From NCBI RefSeq assembly GCF_020525925.1, contig NZ_CP084876.1:124001-188000 (forward strand): a stretch of DNA of 64,000 bases. Direction: 5' to 3'. A model generated the notes under the pieces. It did not search any database and was not told where the DNA came from. It worked only from the letters and a program-made list of their open reading frames with translations. The DNA comes from Klebsiella quasipneumoniae subsp. quasipneumoniae. GTDB lineage: Bacteria; Pseudomonadota; Gammaproteobacteria; Enterobacterales; Enterobacteriaceae. Position numbers and translations under genes: made by a program. Shown piece by piece: positions 19,133-28,694 of this stretch (positions within the stretch are counted from its first letter, which is position 1; every line of letters begins with the position of its first letter).

Positions 19133-20212
19133 ATGCGTATCCTTAAACAATTGACGCGGAAAAAGAACGCTTTTTTCCGCGGTATTAAATTTAATTTAAT
19201 TAACTATCGATACAGAAATAAGCCGGCGCGCAAACCCTTCGACCCGGCCCCCGTGCGCCGCGTGCTGCTATTGCGCCTGGACGATAAAGTCGGCGATATG
19301 GTGGTGACCACCGGCTGCGCCAGAATACTGGCCGAAAGGGGATATCAGGTTTCGGTGTTAACCGGACCAATATGCTGCGAAATATTAGCCGGCTCAGAAT
19401 TCATTGAGCAAGTATATTTATATCGACCACGCATGTCCTTAAATACGTTACGGGCGGCGGGTTTTGATGCGGTTATCGATTTTGATGACGTGACCAGCTA
19501 TGAACGCTTTAAATTACTCGCCGATTTACGGGCGACCAGCGTGATTGGCTTTAATAAAGAGCCCTATAAACTTTACGATCATTCGATCGCTTTTTTTGAC
19601 AGCAACAGCCATATTTCCCTGCGCTATCAACAGGTGGTGAAGCTTTTTGGCGTCGTTGACGACCAGCCATACGACTATCATCTCCCCGGCTGTCGCCATG
19701 AGCGGGAGAAAGTGGCGCGCTTGCTTTCCCAGGCCGGAGAGGTCGCACTGCGCGTCGCCATTAACCCTTTTACCGCCTCCGAGGATAAAGACTTCTGTCG
19801 TCATCAGGTGGCGACCCTGGTCGAGCGGCTACATGCTCTGCCTTACCGGGTCTGTATCGTGATGGTGGGTCGCAGCGAGAAAATTCAGCAGCTGGGGCTG
19901 GATATGGCGCTGTACGTCGCCGACAGCACCATCAACTCCGCCGTGGAGGTGATTCGCAGCTGTGATTTAGTCATTACGCCGGACACCTCGATCGTGCATA
20001 TCGCCCGTGCTTTCGATAAACCGATGGTGGCGGTCTATAACAAACGCAAACTCAAGGATACCGGGCTGCCCGGCTATCATATCTGGGCGCCGGGCTATGA
20101 CAAAGCGAGGCAGATCGTTTGTGAAGAAGCGAATGTCGCCGATGTGGCGATTGAGTCGGTATGGCCGGTGATTAAAGAGCAGGCCGACCGGCTGGTCGCC
20201 GCCCGCAGTTAA
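19133..20212 (+). CDS. wabJ: outer-core heptosyltransferase, WabJ-like (GT9)
   Basis: A 359-residue GT9 glycosyltransferase: VRRVLLLRLDDKVGDMVVTT (about 39-58) and DLVITPDTSIVHIARAF (about 276-292) are the two family signatures. It is the third heptosyltransferase-like protein type in the locus besides WaaC/WaaF/WaaQ. In K. pneumoniae core type 1 the genes wabI and wabJ add Kdo and heptose to the outer-core GlcN, so I assign this as WabJ by family and position; activity was not demonstrated here. The first 100 bases are strikingly AT-rich. It follows wabN by 18 bases with AAGG before the ATG, and ends at a bidirectional terminator facing waaL. Confidence 0.65.
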   Translation: MRILKQLTRKKNAFFRGIKFNLINYRYRNKPARKPFDPAPVRRVLLLRLDDKVGDMVVTTGCARILAERGYQVSVLTGPICCEILAGSEFIEQVYLYRPRMSLNTLRAAGFDAVIDFDDVTSYERFKLLADLRATSVIGFNKEPYKLYDHSIAFFDSNSHISLRYQQVVKLFGVVDDQPYDYHLPGCRHEREKVARLLSQAGEVALRVAINPFTASEDKDFCRHQVATLVERLHALPYRVCIVMVGRSEKIQQLGLDMALYVADSTINSAVEVIRSCDLVITPDTSIVHIARAFDKPMVAVYNKRKLKDTGLPGYHIWAPGYDKARQIVCEEANVADVAIESVWPVIKEQADRLVAARS

Positions 20213-20227
20213 TAGAAAAGTGAATAT

Positions 20228-20255
20228 AAAAAAGGGCCGTCAGCGGCCCTTTCTT
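20228..20255. terminator. bidirectional terminator between wabJ and waaL
   Basis: AAAAAAGGGCCG-TCAG-CGGCCCTTTCTT: a GC-rich hairpin flanked by A and T runs on both sides, between convergent genes. It should stop transcription from either direction. Confidence 0.9.
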
Positions 20256-20256
20256 G

Positions 20257-21426
20257 TTAACGCTTTTCCGCCAGCCCTTTGCTGAGCGCAATGCCCAGCG
20301 GCAGCCAGAACAGCACCCAGGTTTCCCGGGGGTTGCTGATGATAAACATCCCCTGCGAGGCCATAAACACCAGCGCGTAAAACAAGATCGCCAGACTGTA
20401 GCGGCTGTCGGAGCGGCGCTTGCGCCACGCCTGCCACAGTCCGCAGGCAATGACCGCCAGCAACAGCAGTAAACCCACGATGCCGCCTTTCAGCAGGGCG
20501 CCCATATATACGCTGTGGGTGGTGGTGATGTGTTCGCCGCTGTAGTTGATGAAATCCAGTTCATAGCTAAAACCGCGTCCCAGCCAGGGCTGGCTGGCCA
20601 TCTCCGACAGCGTATGGTGCCAGATGCTCAGGCGCAGCCCGCTTTGGGTGCCCAGCTCTTCGAAACGGGCGAGCAGCATGTCGCCCACCGGCGTCATGAC
20701 CAAAAGCAGAGCCACCAGCACGGCCAGCGCCGCGGCGATCAGCAGGTTGCGGCGGGTGAAGACGTGCAGGTGCAGCGTACAGCCGACCGCCAGCACCAGG
20801 GCGATGATCGGCCCGCGGCTTTGGGTCAGCAGCATCATCACCAGCATGATGGCCACTGGCAGATAGAGCCAGTGGCTGGCTTTTTCTTTCAGTAGCATGC
20901 CGCAGATTAAGATGCCGATGCCGCAGTATCCGGCAAGGTCGATAACGTTTGTTGGCCCGGGGTTCTCGGGGGAGACCGCTCGTTCGGTGAGGACCAGGGT
21001 GTGGTCGAACATCAGCGTCCACAGCGAGAGCACGGTGATCCCGCCAACCACCGCCAGCATGGCCAGGCGGCGGGTTCGTTCGTCGCTGAGCAGCATCGCC
21101 ATCAGCAACAGATAGCCCGTCAGGTACACGCCGTGGGTGATCGGCGAGTCGATATGCTGCGGCGTATGGCCCCACAGGTTACTGAGGGCGTAATAGATAA
21201 AGAAGACCGCCAGCAGCGCCCAGGTCTGCCACTGTTCGCGTAACACGCCGGCCAGCGCCTGGCGGTTTTCCGGGCGTATCAGCGAGAGCAAGAGCAGCAG
21301 GATCGATAAATGCAGCAGGTTATTGGTCCGGGTGGACATGCAAAAAATCGCGCTGAAAAATAAAAACAAAGGAAAAACAATCGAGTAACCCTGTCTGGCG
21401 TAGTTACTCATTTTTAAAGTACTCAT
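20257..21426 (-). CDS. waaL: O-antigen ligase WaaL
   Basis: A 389-residue integral membrane protein with about 10-12 hydrophobic segments and a large periplasmic loop (about 250-310). In that loop the conserved motif region WHHTLSEMASQPWLGRGF holds the ligase His and Arg residues; HITTTHSVYMGAL (about 310-322) is the second conserved patch. WaaL joins undecaprenyl-linked O-antigen to the lipid A core on the periplasmic side. The start at 21426 has AAGG ten bases upstream; ATG 21411, overlapping the stop of the upstream gene as ATGAGTAA, is an alternative. It is one of the three genes that vary with core type. Confidence 0.9.
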   Translation of the reverse strand: MSTLKMSNYARQGYSIVFPLFLFFSAIFCMSTRTNNLLHLSILLLLLSLIRPENRQALAGVLREQWQTWALLAVFFIYYALSNLWGHTPQHIDSPITHGVYLTGYLLLMAMLLSDERTRRLAMLAVVGGITVLSLWTLMFDHTLVLTERAVSPENPGPTNVIDLAGYCGIGILICGMLLKEKASHWLYLPVAIMLVMMLLTQSRGPIIALVLAVGCTLHLHVFTRRNLLIAAALAVLVALLLVMTPVGDMLLARFEELGTQSGLRLSIWHHTLSEMASQPWLGRGFSYELDFINYSGEHITTTHSVYMGALLKGGIVGLLLLLAVIACGLWQAWRKRRSDSRYSLAILFYALVFMASQGMFIISNPRETWVLFWLPLGIALSKGLAEKR

Positions 21427-22312
21427 TAAACGCAACCTTTTCGAAAATAGTGTCCGGCACAGCGCTTTCTGGTGAAAAATTAATTACCCGGATCTGGCGT
21501 TGCTGCAGTACCTGCGCGGCATGCGCAAAGGAGGGCATGACGAGGGTATCCACTTTTGTTGCCAGGTACGAAGGCAATTTTTCTTGTTGTGTTTCGTAGA
21601 ATCGCGGCTGGTTGAAGTTAGTCATATCCAGACCGCTCACCAGGATAGTGCTGAAGCCCAGCCAGGCGAGGATCTGCAGCGCCCAGTAGACCACCGTGCC
21701 GGCATCAAAGACGCCCTGGCGAATATCGGTGCTAAAACAGATATCCGGGCGCTGGGGATGAAAGCACATCGCCGGATTCTGCTGGTAAGTGCGCTTTATC
21801 GCTTCGCTGGCGACTTTCGGCTGGTAAATCTTATAGCAACCGTCCTCAATCAACGCCAAACGGCAGCGCAGCGCGTCCGCATGGCGATCGACGATTTTGG
21901 CGATCCCATGCATGGTGGTGAACAGCAGAATGTCCGGCTGACTGACGATGGCGCGGATAATGTCCGGCTTCTTATCGAAAAACTCCATGTCGACGATGGT
22001 ATAGAGCGAAAAGTGCAGTCGGTCGGCAAGATGCCAGGCGCCATTGACGCCCATCACCGGGATCGTTTTCGACAACAGGGAAAAATCGATATTGCGGGTC
22101 GAAGGGCCAGTGGCGGTCAGCAGGACTTCGCCCTGCATGCTGTTTTTCAGCGCGCTCAGGCTGACCAGCGGCACCGTTTTCCCTTTATAACGCAACGCGC
22201 TGATTTCGCCGCTCGGCGCGCGGGTGATGCGGGTAAAAGGCCACAGATTTTCATTGTGACGATAAGCGCGAGGGCGGGTGTAGCGATAGATCTGCTTAAA
22301 CAGGGATCCCAT
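21404..22312 (-). CDS. wabI: outer-core Kdo transferase candidate, WabI (WaaZ-like)
   Basis: A 302-residue protein without a classic glycosyltransferase signature. Its N-terminal YRYTRPRAYRHNENLWPFTRI and the stretches LLTATGPSTRNIDFSLL and MGVNGAWHL resemble WaaZ, which is needed for adding an extra Kdo in E. coli core. In K. pneumoniae core type 1, WabI adds the outer-core Kdo to GlcN. The assignment rests on this resemblance and on the position between waaL and waaC. The ATG shares one base with the waaC stop (TGATG) and the 3' end overlaps waaL, so all are co-transcribed. Confidence 0.65.
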   Translation of the reverse strand: MGSLFKQIYRYTRPRAYRHNENLWPFTRITRAPSGEISALRYKGKTVPLVSLSALKNSMQGEVLLTATGPSTRNIDFSLLSKTIPVMGVNGAWHLADRLHFSLYTIVDMEFFDKKPDIIRAIVSQPDILLFTTMHGIAKIVDRHADALRCRLALIEDGCYKIYQPKVASEAIKRTYQQNPAMCFHPQRPDICFSTDIRQGVFDAGTVVYWALQILAWLGFSTILVSGLDMTNFNQPRFYETQQEKLPSYLATKVDTLVMPSFAHAAQVLQQRQIRVINFSPESAVPDTIFEKVAFNEYFKNE

Positions 22313-23283
22313 CAGAGCAGCCCCTGATTTTGCAGAAGAAGATGAACCCGGCTGGCGGTAATATCGCCGGTGCTGGCGCTGTTTTCCGGCCGCACGATGT
22401 GCTGGTTTTTACCGTATCCGCCAATCAGCCCCGGATCGGTCGGGCCGTAGAGCGTGAAGTTCGGTTTATCCAGCGCGGCGGTCAGATGACTCAGGCCGGT
22501 ATCGACCGAGACGACGGCCCGGGCGCTGGCCAGAACCTGCGCCACCTGCTCAAGGCTCAGGCGCGGCAGCACTTCAACATACTCCCGGCCTTCCGCCAGC
22601 CGCTTCGCCCGCGCCTCTTCGTGCGGGGCGCCCCACGGCAGCTTAATGCGGACGCCGCTGTCGGCCAGCAGATCGAGCAGTTCCTGCCAGCGGTTTTCCG
22701 GCCAGTGCTTATCGTCGCGGGTGGTGGCGTGCAGAAACACCAGATAGGGGGCGGCAGCGCTAGCCTCGTGCTGCAGGAAATGGCGCGCAATGGCGTAATC
22801 CCCCTGGGTTTGGGGTTTCGCGTAGCCGAGGCTTTTGGCGAACAGCTCGCGGGTACGCTCCACCGCGTGCTGCTGTTTCGCAATGTGGTGGCAGCGGTTG
22901 TAAAACAGGCTGGCCAGCGGCTCGCGGGCCGTTTGCCAGTCCATACCATGCTTGACGCCGTGCGCCAGACGGGTGACCAGCGCAGCGCTTTTCACCAGCC
23001 CCTGGGCGTCGATAATGGCGTCATACTTGACCGCCTGGACGGCCTCGCGAAAGGCTTTACGCTCCGCTTTGATCGGCGCGGAGAACCAGGCTTTACGCCA
23101 GCGGCGGATCGCCACCGGGATCACCCGCTCGACGCTGTCATGCCAGGAGGGGATCTGCGCGAAGCCTTCTTCCACAACCCAGTCGAAGCGGATGCCGGGG
23201 ATGGCCTGCGCGGCGTCGGTCAGCGCGGGCAGCGTGTGCAGCACGTCGCCCATCGATGAGGTTTTTACAATCAATACCCGCAT
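22312..23283 (-). CDS. waaC: LPS heptosyltransferase I WaaC
   Basis: A 323-residue GT9 enzyme that adds the first L-glycero-D-manno-heptose to Kdo2-lipid A. The N-terminal MRVLIVKTSSMGDVLHTLPAL carries the conserved acceptor and catalytic region (Asp13), and the C-terminal SVDTGLSHLTAALDKPNFTLYGPTDPGLIGGYG (split over about 260-292) is the ADP-heptose site. It starts three bases after the waaF stop in hldD-waaF-waaC order, as throughout enterobacteria. Confidence 0.97.
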   Translation of the reverse strand: MRVLIVKTSSMGDVLHTLPALTDAAQAIPGIRFDWVVEEGFAQIPSWHDSVERVIPVAIRRWRKAWFSAPIKAERKAFREAVQAVKYDAIIDAQGLVKSAALVTRLAHGVKHGMDWQTAREPLASLFYNRCHHIAKQQHAVERTRELFAKSLGYAKPQTQGDYAIARHFLQHEASAAAPYLVFLHATTRDDKHWPENRWQELLDLLADSGVRIKLPWGAPHEEARAKRLAEGREYVEVLPRLSLEQVAQVLASARAVVSVDTGLSHLTAALDKPNFTLYGPTDPGLIGGYGKNQHIVRPENSASTGDITASRVHLLLQNQGLL

Positions 23284-23286
23284 CCG

Positions 23287-24345
23287 CTACGCTTCCTCGT
23301 GCCCGGTTTTTTCCGTCAGCAATTCGTTCAGCTCTTGCAGGACGCGCTCTGGCGTAATGTCGATCAGGCTCTGATGATAACCTTCCGCGGCATCGCCTTT
23401 GCGCACCTTGTGGTAGCCGGTAATCAGACGGATCACGCGCGCTTTATGCGACAGCGGCGGGGTAAAGTCCGGACTGCTCGGGCCATACAGCGCCACCAGC
23501 GGACGGTCCAGCGCCGCGGCGACGTGCATCAGCCCCGAATCGTTAGTCACCACCGCTTTACAGGCGGCAATCAGGATCACCGCCTGCTCCAGCTGGGTTT
23601 CACCCGCCAGATTCCGGCACCAGGCCTGCTGCTCGCTGCTGAGGGCGGCGATGATCTCTTTGCCGGCCTCGTTATCTTTTGCCGAGCCAAATAGCGCAAT
23701 CTGATAACCATCGTCGATGAGCTTTTTCGCCAGCGCAGCATAGTGATAGTGCGGCCAGCGTTTTGCCGGGCCGAACTCCGCGCCGGGGCAAAAGCCGATG
23801 ATCGGCCGATCGTTGGACAGGTTAAAGGCGCTGCAGGCCTGCGACTTTTCCCCTTCGTTGACCTGCAGCTGCGGCCATAGCAGCGGCTGCGGCAGATCTT
23901 TGGCGCAGCGCATCACGCCGTTGTCGTAGGCCAGCGCCACGTAGCGTTCCACCATCAGCGGCCAGGCGTCTTTGTCCAGCACCCGGGCGTCGTTGAGCAG
24001 GCCGTAGCGCATCTCGCCGCGCCAGCCGGTGCGCAGCGGGATGTTGGCGAAGAAGGGGACTAATGCCGATTTAAACGAGTTTGGCAGCACGTAAGCGCGA
24101 TCGTAGCGACGCTCGCGCAGGCTGTGGCCGAGCTTGCGGCGTTCGCCGATAGCCAGCGCGCCGTGGCCCAGCGGCATCGGGATCGCTTCGTTCACTTCCG
24201 GCATGCGCGATAACAACGGACGACACCAGGCTGGCGCCATCACGTCGATAATCGCCTGGGGATAGCGCGCCCTGAGCGTACGATAAAGACTTTGCGACAT
24301 CATCATGTCGCCCACCCAAGACGGGCCTACCACCAGAATTTTCAT
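23287..24345 (-). CDS. waaF: LPS heptosyltransferase II WaaF
   Basis: A 352-residue GT9 enzyme that transfers the second heptose onto heptose I. MKILVVGPSWVGDMMMSQSLYR at the N-terminus and TNDSGLMHVAAALDRPLVALYGPSSP (about 260-285, two motif halves) are diagnostic. Length is close to the E. coli protein (348). It lies eight bases downstream of hldD in the same operon. Confidence 0.97.
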   Translation of the reverse strand: MKILVVGPSWVGDMMMSQSLYRTLRARYPQAIIDVMAPAWCRPLLSRMPEVNEAIPMPLGHGALAIGERRKLGHSLRERRYDRAYVLPNSFKSALVPFFANIPLRTGWRGEMRYGLLNDARVLDKDAWPLMVERYVALAYDNGVMRCAKDLPQPLLWPQLQVNEGEKSQACSAFNLSNDRPIIGFCPGAEFGPAKRWPHYHYAALAKKLIDDGYQIALFGSAKDNEAGKEIIAALSSEQQAWCRNLAGETQLEQAVILIAACKAVVTNDSGLMHVAAALDRPLVALYGPSSPDFTPPLSHKARVIRLITGYHKVRKGDAAEGYHQSLIDITPERVLQELNELLTEKTGHEEA

Positions 24346-24353
24346 GTTATCTC

Positions 24354-25286
24354 TTACGCATCCCGATTCAGCCAGGCCATATACTCCGTTACGCCTTCGG
24401 CAACGGTTTTGAACGGTTTGTCATAGCCCGCTTTACGCAGGTTAGTCAGATCCGCCTGGGTGAACGCCTGGTAGCGGCCTTTCAGTTTGTCCGGGAATGG
24501 GATGTACTCGATGCTGCCTTTTTTGTGGTACGCCAGGGTCGCGTCGGCGACGGCCTGGAAGGATTCCGCGCGGCCAGTGCCGAGGTTGAAGATGCCGGAA
24601 ACGCCGTTTTCCCAGAACCACAGGTTGACGTCAGCCACGTCGCCGACGTAGACGAAGTCGCGCTTGAAGCCGTCGCTGCCTTCGAACAGTTTCGGACTTT
24701 CGCCATTATTCAGCTGGGTGTTGAGGTGGAAAGCGACGCTCGCCATGCTGCCTTTGTGGCCTTCGCGCGGCCCGTAGACGTTGAAGTAGCGGAAGCCGAC
24801 GATCTGCGAATTGGCTTCCGGCAGGATCTGACGAACGTATTCATCGAACAGGAATTTGGAGTAGCCGTAGACGTTAAGCGGCTGCTCATACTCGCGAGAC
24901 TCGATGAAATCGCTGGTGCGCCCACCGTAGGTGGCCGCCGAAGAGGCGTACAGGAACGGAATTTCGCGCTCCAGGCAGTAGTGCAGCAGCTCTTTGGAGT
25001 ACTGATAGTTGTTGTCCATCATGTACTTGCCGTCCCACTCCGTGGTGGAAGAGCACGCGCCTTCGTGGAAGATTGCGTCAATGTCGCCGAACTCTTCGCC
25101 TGCCATAATCTGGATCAGAAAGTCTTCTTTATCCATGTAGTCAGCGATGTTCAGGTCAACCAGGTTCACAAACTTGGTGCCGTCTTTCAGATTGTCGACA
25201 ACCAGAATGTCGGTAATGCCCTTGTCATTCAGCGCTTTAACGATGTTGCTGCCGATAAAGCCTGCGCCGCCGGTTACGATGATCAT
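24354..25286 (-). CDS. hldD: ADP-L-glycero-D-manno-heptose 6-epimerase
   Basis: A 310-residue short-chain dehydrogenase-type epimerase that makes ADP-L-glycero-D-manno-heptose, the donor used by WaaC, WaaF and WaaQ. Visible are the NADP-binding [10 protein letters not shown] (about 5-14), Ser116 region SSAATYGGR, and the catalytic YGYSK (Y140, K144 region). It is the first gene of the hldD-waaF-waaC-wabI-waaL operon and diverges from kbl across about 210 bases. Confidence 0.98.
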   Translation of the reverse strand: MIIVTGGAGFIGSNIVKALNDKGITDILVVDNLKDGTKFVNLVDLNIADYMDKEDFLIQIMAGEEFGDIDAIFHEGACSSTTEWDGKYMMDNNYQYSKELLHYCLEREIPFLYASSAATYGGRTSDFIESREYEQPLNVYGYSKFLFDEYVRQILPEANSQIVGFRYFNVYGPREGHKGSMASVAFHLNTQLNNGESPKLFEGSDGFKRDFVYVGDVADVNLWFWENGVSGIFNLGTGRAESFQAVADATLAYHKKGSIEYIPFPDKLKGRYQAFTQADLTNLRKAGYDKPFKTVAEGVTEYMAWLNRDA

Positions 25287-25332
25287 AACTGTACCTTTGA
25301 AGTTGAGAGCCCGGAGACAATCCGGACATGAA

Positions 25333-25359
25333 TGCTCATATCATATCACCACATGAGCA
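25333..25359. repeat. inverted repeat in the hldD-kbl intergenic region
   Basis: TGCTCAT (25333-25339) and ATGAGCA (25353-25359) form a seven-base inverted repeat with a 13-base spacer, 47 bases before the hldD start. It could be a leader stem or a regulator site; it is a short repeat and may be chance. Confidence 0.3.
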
Positions 25360-25499
25360 AGCCTACAGCCATTCGCAGAATAAGGTGCTGGGCTGACGTG
25401 ATTTATGCTGCAAATAATTCATTCAGGCCTGCATCATCTCGTATCAGCGTATAGCTTTGGGTAATATGTGCCAAATTTTGCCGAATCTGGAGAGTTGCA

Positions 25500-26693
25500 A
25501 TGCGTGGTGATTTCTACAAACAGTTAACTAGCAATCTGGAGACCGCTCGGGCCGAAGGCTTATTTAAAGAAGAGCGCATCATCACCTCGGCGCAGCAGGC
25601 GGACATTACCGTCGGCGACAGCCACGTGATTAACTTCTGCGCCAATAACTATCTGGGTCTGGCCAACCACCCGGCGCTGATCGACGCGGCGAAATCCGGT
25701 ATGGACAGCCACGGCTTCGGGATGGCCTCGGTACGCTTCATCTGCGGCACCCAGGATACGCACAAGCAGCTGGAGAAGAAGCTGGCGGATTTCCTCGGTA
25801 TGGAAGACGCAATTCTCTACTCCTCCTGCTTCGACGCCAACGGCGGCCTGTTTGAAACGCTGCTCGGCCCGGAAGACGCCATTATCTCCGACGCCCTGAA
25901 CCATGCCTCGATCATTGACGGCGTGCGCCTGTGTAAAGCGAAGCGCTTCCGCTATGCCAACAACGATATGCAGGAACTGGAAGCGCGTCTGAAAGAAGCC
26001 CGCGACGCTGGCGCGCGTCACGTGCTGATCGCCACCGACGGCGTCTTCTCGATGGACGGCGTGATCGCCAACCTGAAAGGCGTTTGCGACCTGGCGGATA
26101 AATACGATGCGCTGGTGATGGTCGATGACTCCCACGCCGTCGGCTTCGTCGGCGAAAACGGCCGCGGCTCCCACGAATACTGCGATGTGATGGGGCGCGT
26201 CGACATCATCACCGGCACGCTGGGTAAAGCGCTGGGCGGCGCCTCCGGCGGCTACACCGCCGCACGCAAAGAGGTGGTCGAGTGGCTGCGCCAGCGTTCC
26301 CGTCCGTATCTGTTCTCCAACTCTCTGGCGCCGGCCATCGTGGCCGCCTCCATCAAAGTGCTGGAGATGGTCGAAGAGGGCGCAGACCTGCGCGATCGCC
26401 TGTGGGCCAACGCGCGTCTGTTTCGTGAAAAAATGACTGCGGCAGGCTTCACCCTGGCGGGCGCCGACCACGCCATCATTCCGGTGATGCTGGGTGAAGC
26501 GGTGGTGGCGCAGAACTTTGCCCGCGAACTGCAGAAAGAAGGGATCTATGTCACCGGCTTCTTCTATCCGGTGGTACCGAAAGGCCAGGCGCGTATTCGC
26601 ACCCAGATGTCGGCGGCGCATACCCCTGAACAAATTGAGCGTGCGGTGGAAGCCTTTACCCGCATCGGCAAACAACTGGGCGTCATCGCCTAA
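25500..26693 (+). CDS. kbl: 2-amino-3-ketobutyrate CoA ligase (glycine C-acetyltransferase)
   Basis: A 397-residue PLP enzyme of the alpha-oxoamine synthase family. It cleaves 2-amino-3-oxobutyrate with CoA into glycine and acetyl-CoA, the second step of threonine breakdown. The PLP lysine is in [14 protein letters not shown] (about 238-251), the cofactor Asp-His in [11 protein letters not shown] (about 207-217), and the Gly-rich [10 protein letters not shown] is near residue 45. GGAG precedes the start. The next gene, tdh, makes its substrate. Confidence 0.98.
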   Translation: MRGDFYKQLTSNLETARAEGLFKEERIITSAQQADITVGDSHVINFCANNYLGLANHPALIDAAKSGMDSHGFGMASVRFICGTQDTHKQLEKKLADFLGMEDAILYSSCFDANGGLFETLLGPEDAIISDALNHASIIDGVRLCKAKRFRYANNDMQELEARLKEARDAGARHVLIATDGVFSMDGVIANLKGVCDLADKYDALVMVDDSHAVGFVGENGRGSHEYCDVMGRVDIITGTLGKALGGASGGYTAARKEVVEWLRQRSRPYLFSNSLAPAIVAASIKVLEMVEEGADLRDRLWANARLFREKMTAAGFTLAGADHAIIPVMLGEAVVAQNFARELQKEGIYVTGFFYPVVPKGQARIRTQMSAAHTPEQIERAVEAFTRIGKQLGVIA

Positions 26694-26705
26694 TAAGGGT
26701 GTGAG

Positions 26706-27731
26706 ATGAAAGCGTTATCCAAACTGAAAGCGGAAGAAGGCATCTGGATGACCGACGTACCGGAACCGGAAGTCGGCCATAACGATCTGCTGATTAAAAT
26801 CCGCAAGACCGCCATTTGCGGGACCGACGTGCACATCTACAACTGGGATGAGTGGTCGCAGAAGACCATTCCGGTGCCGATGGTGGTCGGGCACGAATAT
26901 GTCGGCGAAGTGGTGGGGATTGGCCAGGAAGTGCGCGGCTTTAAGATTGGCGACCGCGTCTCCGGCGAAGGGCATATCACCTGCGGTCACTGCCGTAACT
27001 GCCGCGCGGGCCGTACCCACCTGTGCCGCAACACCATCGGCGTGGGCGTCAACCGCCCGGGCTGCTTTGCCGAGTATCTGGTGATCCCGGCCTTTAACGC
27101 CTTTAAAATTCCCGACAATATCTCTGATGACCTGGCGTCCATCTTCGACCCATTCGGCAACGCCGTGCACACCGCGCTCTCCTTCGATCTGGTGGGGGAA
27201 GACGTGCTGGTCTCCGGCGCCGGTCCGATCGGCGTGATGGCGGCGGCGGTGGCGAAACACGTCGGCGCGCGTAACGTGGTGATCACTGACGTTAACGAGT
27301 ACCGTCTCGATCTGGCGCGCAAAATGGGCGTCACCCGCGCGGTGAACGTGGCGAAAGAGAACCTCAACGACGTGATGGCCGAGCTGGGGATGACCGAAGG
27401 TTTCGACGTGGGTCTGGAGATGTCCGGCGCGCCGCCGGCGTTCCGCAGCATGCTGGATACCATGAACCACGGCGGCCGTATCGCGATGCTGGGTATCCCG
27501 CCGTCGGATATGTCCATCGACTGGACCAAGGTCATCTTCAAGGGGCTGTTTATCAAAGGGATCTATGGTCGCGAAATGTTCGAAACCTGGTACAAGATGG
27601 CGGCGCTGATCCAGTCTGGCCTGGATCTTTCGCCGATCATCACCCACCGCTTCGGCATTGACGACTTCCAGAAGGGCTTTGACGCCATGCGCTCCGGTCA
27701 GTCCGGTAAAGTGGTTCTGAGCTGGGAATAA
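26706..27731 (+). CDS. tdh: L-threonine 3-dehydrogenase
   Basis: A 341-residue zinc-dependent medium-chain dehydrogenase oxidising threonine to 2-amino-3-oxobutyrate with NAD+. The catalytic zinc ligand Cys38 lies in [15 protein letters not shown], the GHEYVGEV motif is near 63-70, the structural zinc cysteines are in [15 protein letters not shown] (about 93-107), and the nucleotide-binding [18 protein letters not shown] follows around 172. It is the second gene of kbl-tdh, 12 bases after kbl, and ends at a strong terminator. Confidence 0.98.
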   Translation: MKALSKLKAEEGIWMTDVPEPEVGHNDLLIKIRKTAICGTDVHIYNWDEWSQKTIPVPMVVGHEYVGEVVGIGQEVRGFKIGDRVSGEGHITCGHCRNCRAGRTHLCRNTIGVGVNRPGCFAEYLVIPAFNAFKIPDNISDDLASIFDPFGNAVHTALSFDLVGEDVLVSGAGPIGVMAAAVAKHVGARNVVITDVNEYRLDLARKMGVTRAVNVAKENLNDVMAELGMTEGFDVGLEMSGAPPAFRSMLDTMNHGGRIAMLGIPPSDMSIDWTKVIFKGLFIKGIYGREMFETWYKMAALIQSGLDLSPIITHRFGIDDFQKGFDAMRSGQSGKVVLSWE

Positions 27732-27758
27732 CGCCTCCGGTCTGTTGTAAACATCAGC

Positions 27759-27786
27759 AAAAAAGGCGCCTGCGGGCGCCTTAATT
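27759..27786 (+). terminator. terminator after tdh
   Basis: AAAAAAGGCGCC-TGCG-GGCGCCTTAATTT: an eight-base GC-rich stem with a tetraloop and an interrupted T tract, 27 bases after tdh. Confidence 0.85.
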
Positions 27787-27900
27787 TAGATTTGGATAAC
27801 ATTTTTAGCCTGCTTAATATCAAGCGCACAATTTCTACATCGATTTTACGGTTATTCGCTTATACAGTGTGTTTAGTCGCGGTTTAACTTTGAAACGATC

Positions 27901-28689
27901 ATGCTTAAACTCTCCGTATGCTTACTGACCTGTAACTCCGCACGTCTGCTCATGGAGGTGCTGCCCCCGCTGCTGAAGGTGGCCGATGAGTGTATTGTCG
28001 TCGACTCCGGTAGCACCGACGAAACGGTCTCTATTTGTCAGCAGTTTGGTCTCACCGTCCATCACCATGCCTATAAAGCCCACGGCGCGCAGATGAACTA
28101 TGCCATCGGGCTGGCCAGCCATGACTGGGTGCTGTGCATGGACAGCGATGAAATTCTTGATAACGACGTCGTGGCGGCCATTCAGGCGCTAAAAGCGGGG
28201 GAGGAGCCTGACCCGGCCTGCGCCTGGCGTTTGCCGCGCTACTGGTTTGTCCTCGGCACGCAGGTGCGGACGATCTACCCTATTTCCTCGCCGGATTACC
28301 CGGTGCGCCTCTTTAACCGCCAGCAGGCGCGGTTTAACGACCGGCCGGTGGATGACCAGGTGGTCGGACACGCGCGCTCCGTCAGGCTGCCGGGCTTTGT
28401 ACGCCATGACACCTTTTATTCGCTGCATGAAGTGTTTAATAAGCTGAACAGCTATACCACCCGGCTGGTGAAGCACCAGCAGATCACACCTTCGCTGACG
28501 CGGGGGATCGTCAGCGCCATTGGCGCTTTCTTTAAGTGGTATCTGTTCAGCGGGGCGTGGCGCTATGGCAAAGTCGGCGTGGTCACCGGCCTGTACGCCA
28601 CGTTTTACAGCTTTCTCAAATATTTTAAGGCGTGGTACGCCCACGAAGATAACCAGGCGCCCGTCGCGCAAAAGCGAACGGACCCCTGA
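27901..28689 (+). CDS. WaaE-like family 2 glycosyltransferase (adjacent to tdh)
   Basis: A 262-residue GT2 enzyme, clearly a relative of WaaE: LSVCLLTCNSARLL at the start, VDSGSTDETV (about 36-45), and DWVLCMDSDE (about 75-84) as the DXD-type donor site. A hydrophobic C-terminal stretch (SAIGAFFKWYLFSGAWRYG ... GLYATFYSFLKYF) suggests membrane association. It occupies the slot where E. coli has waaH (yibD), between tdh and yibQ, but it belongs to a different GT2 branch. A role in core LPS or another surface glycan is likely; the sugar and acceptor cannot be named. An AT-rich stretch of about 110 bases upstream should hold its own promoter, since a terminator follows tdh. Confidence 0.8.
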   Translation: MLKLSVCLLTCNSARLLMEVLPPLLKVADECIVVDSGSTDETVSICQQFGLTVHHHAYKAHGAQMNYAIGLASHDWVLCMDSDEILDNDVVAAIQALKAGEEPDPACAWRLPRYWFVLGTQVRTIYPISSPDYPVRLFNRQQARFNDRPVDDQVVGHARSVRLPGFVRHDTFYSLHEVFNKLNSYTTRLVKHQQITPSLTRGIVSAIGAFFKWYLFSGAWRYGKVGVVTGLYATFYSFLKYFKAWYAHEDNQAPVAQKRTDP

Positions 28690-28694
28690 GTGGT

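Noticed and set aside
25560..26675. 371-codon open frame opposite kbl
   Set aside because: Antisense shadow of kbl with no ribosome-binding site or domain.
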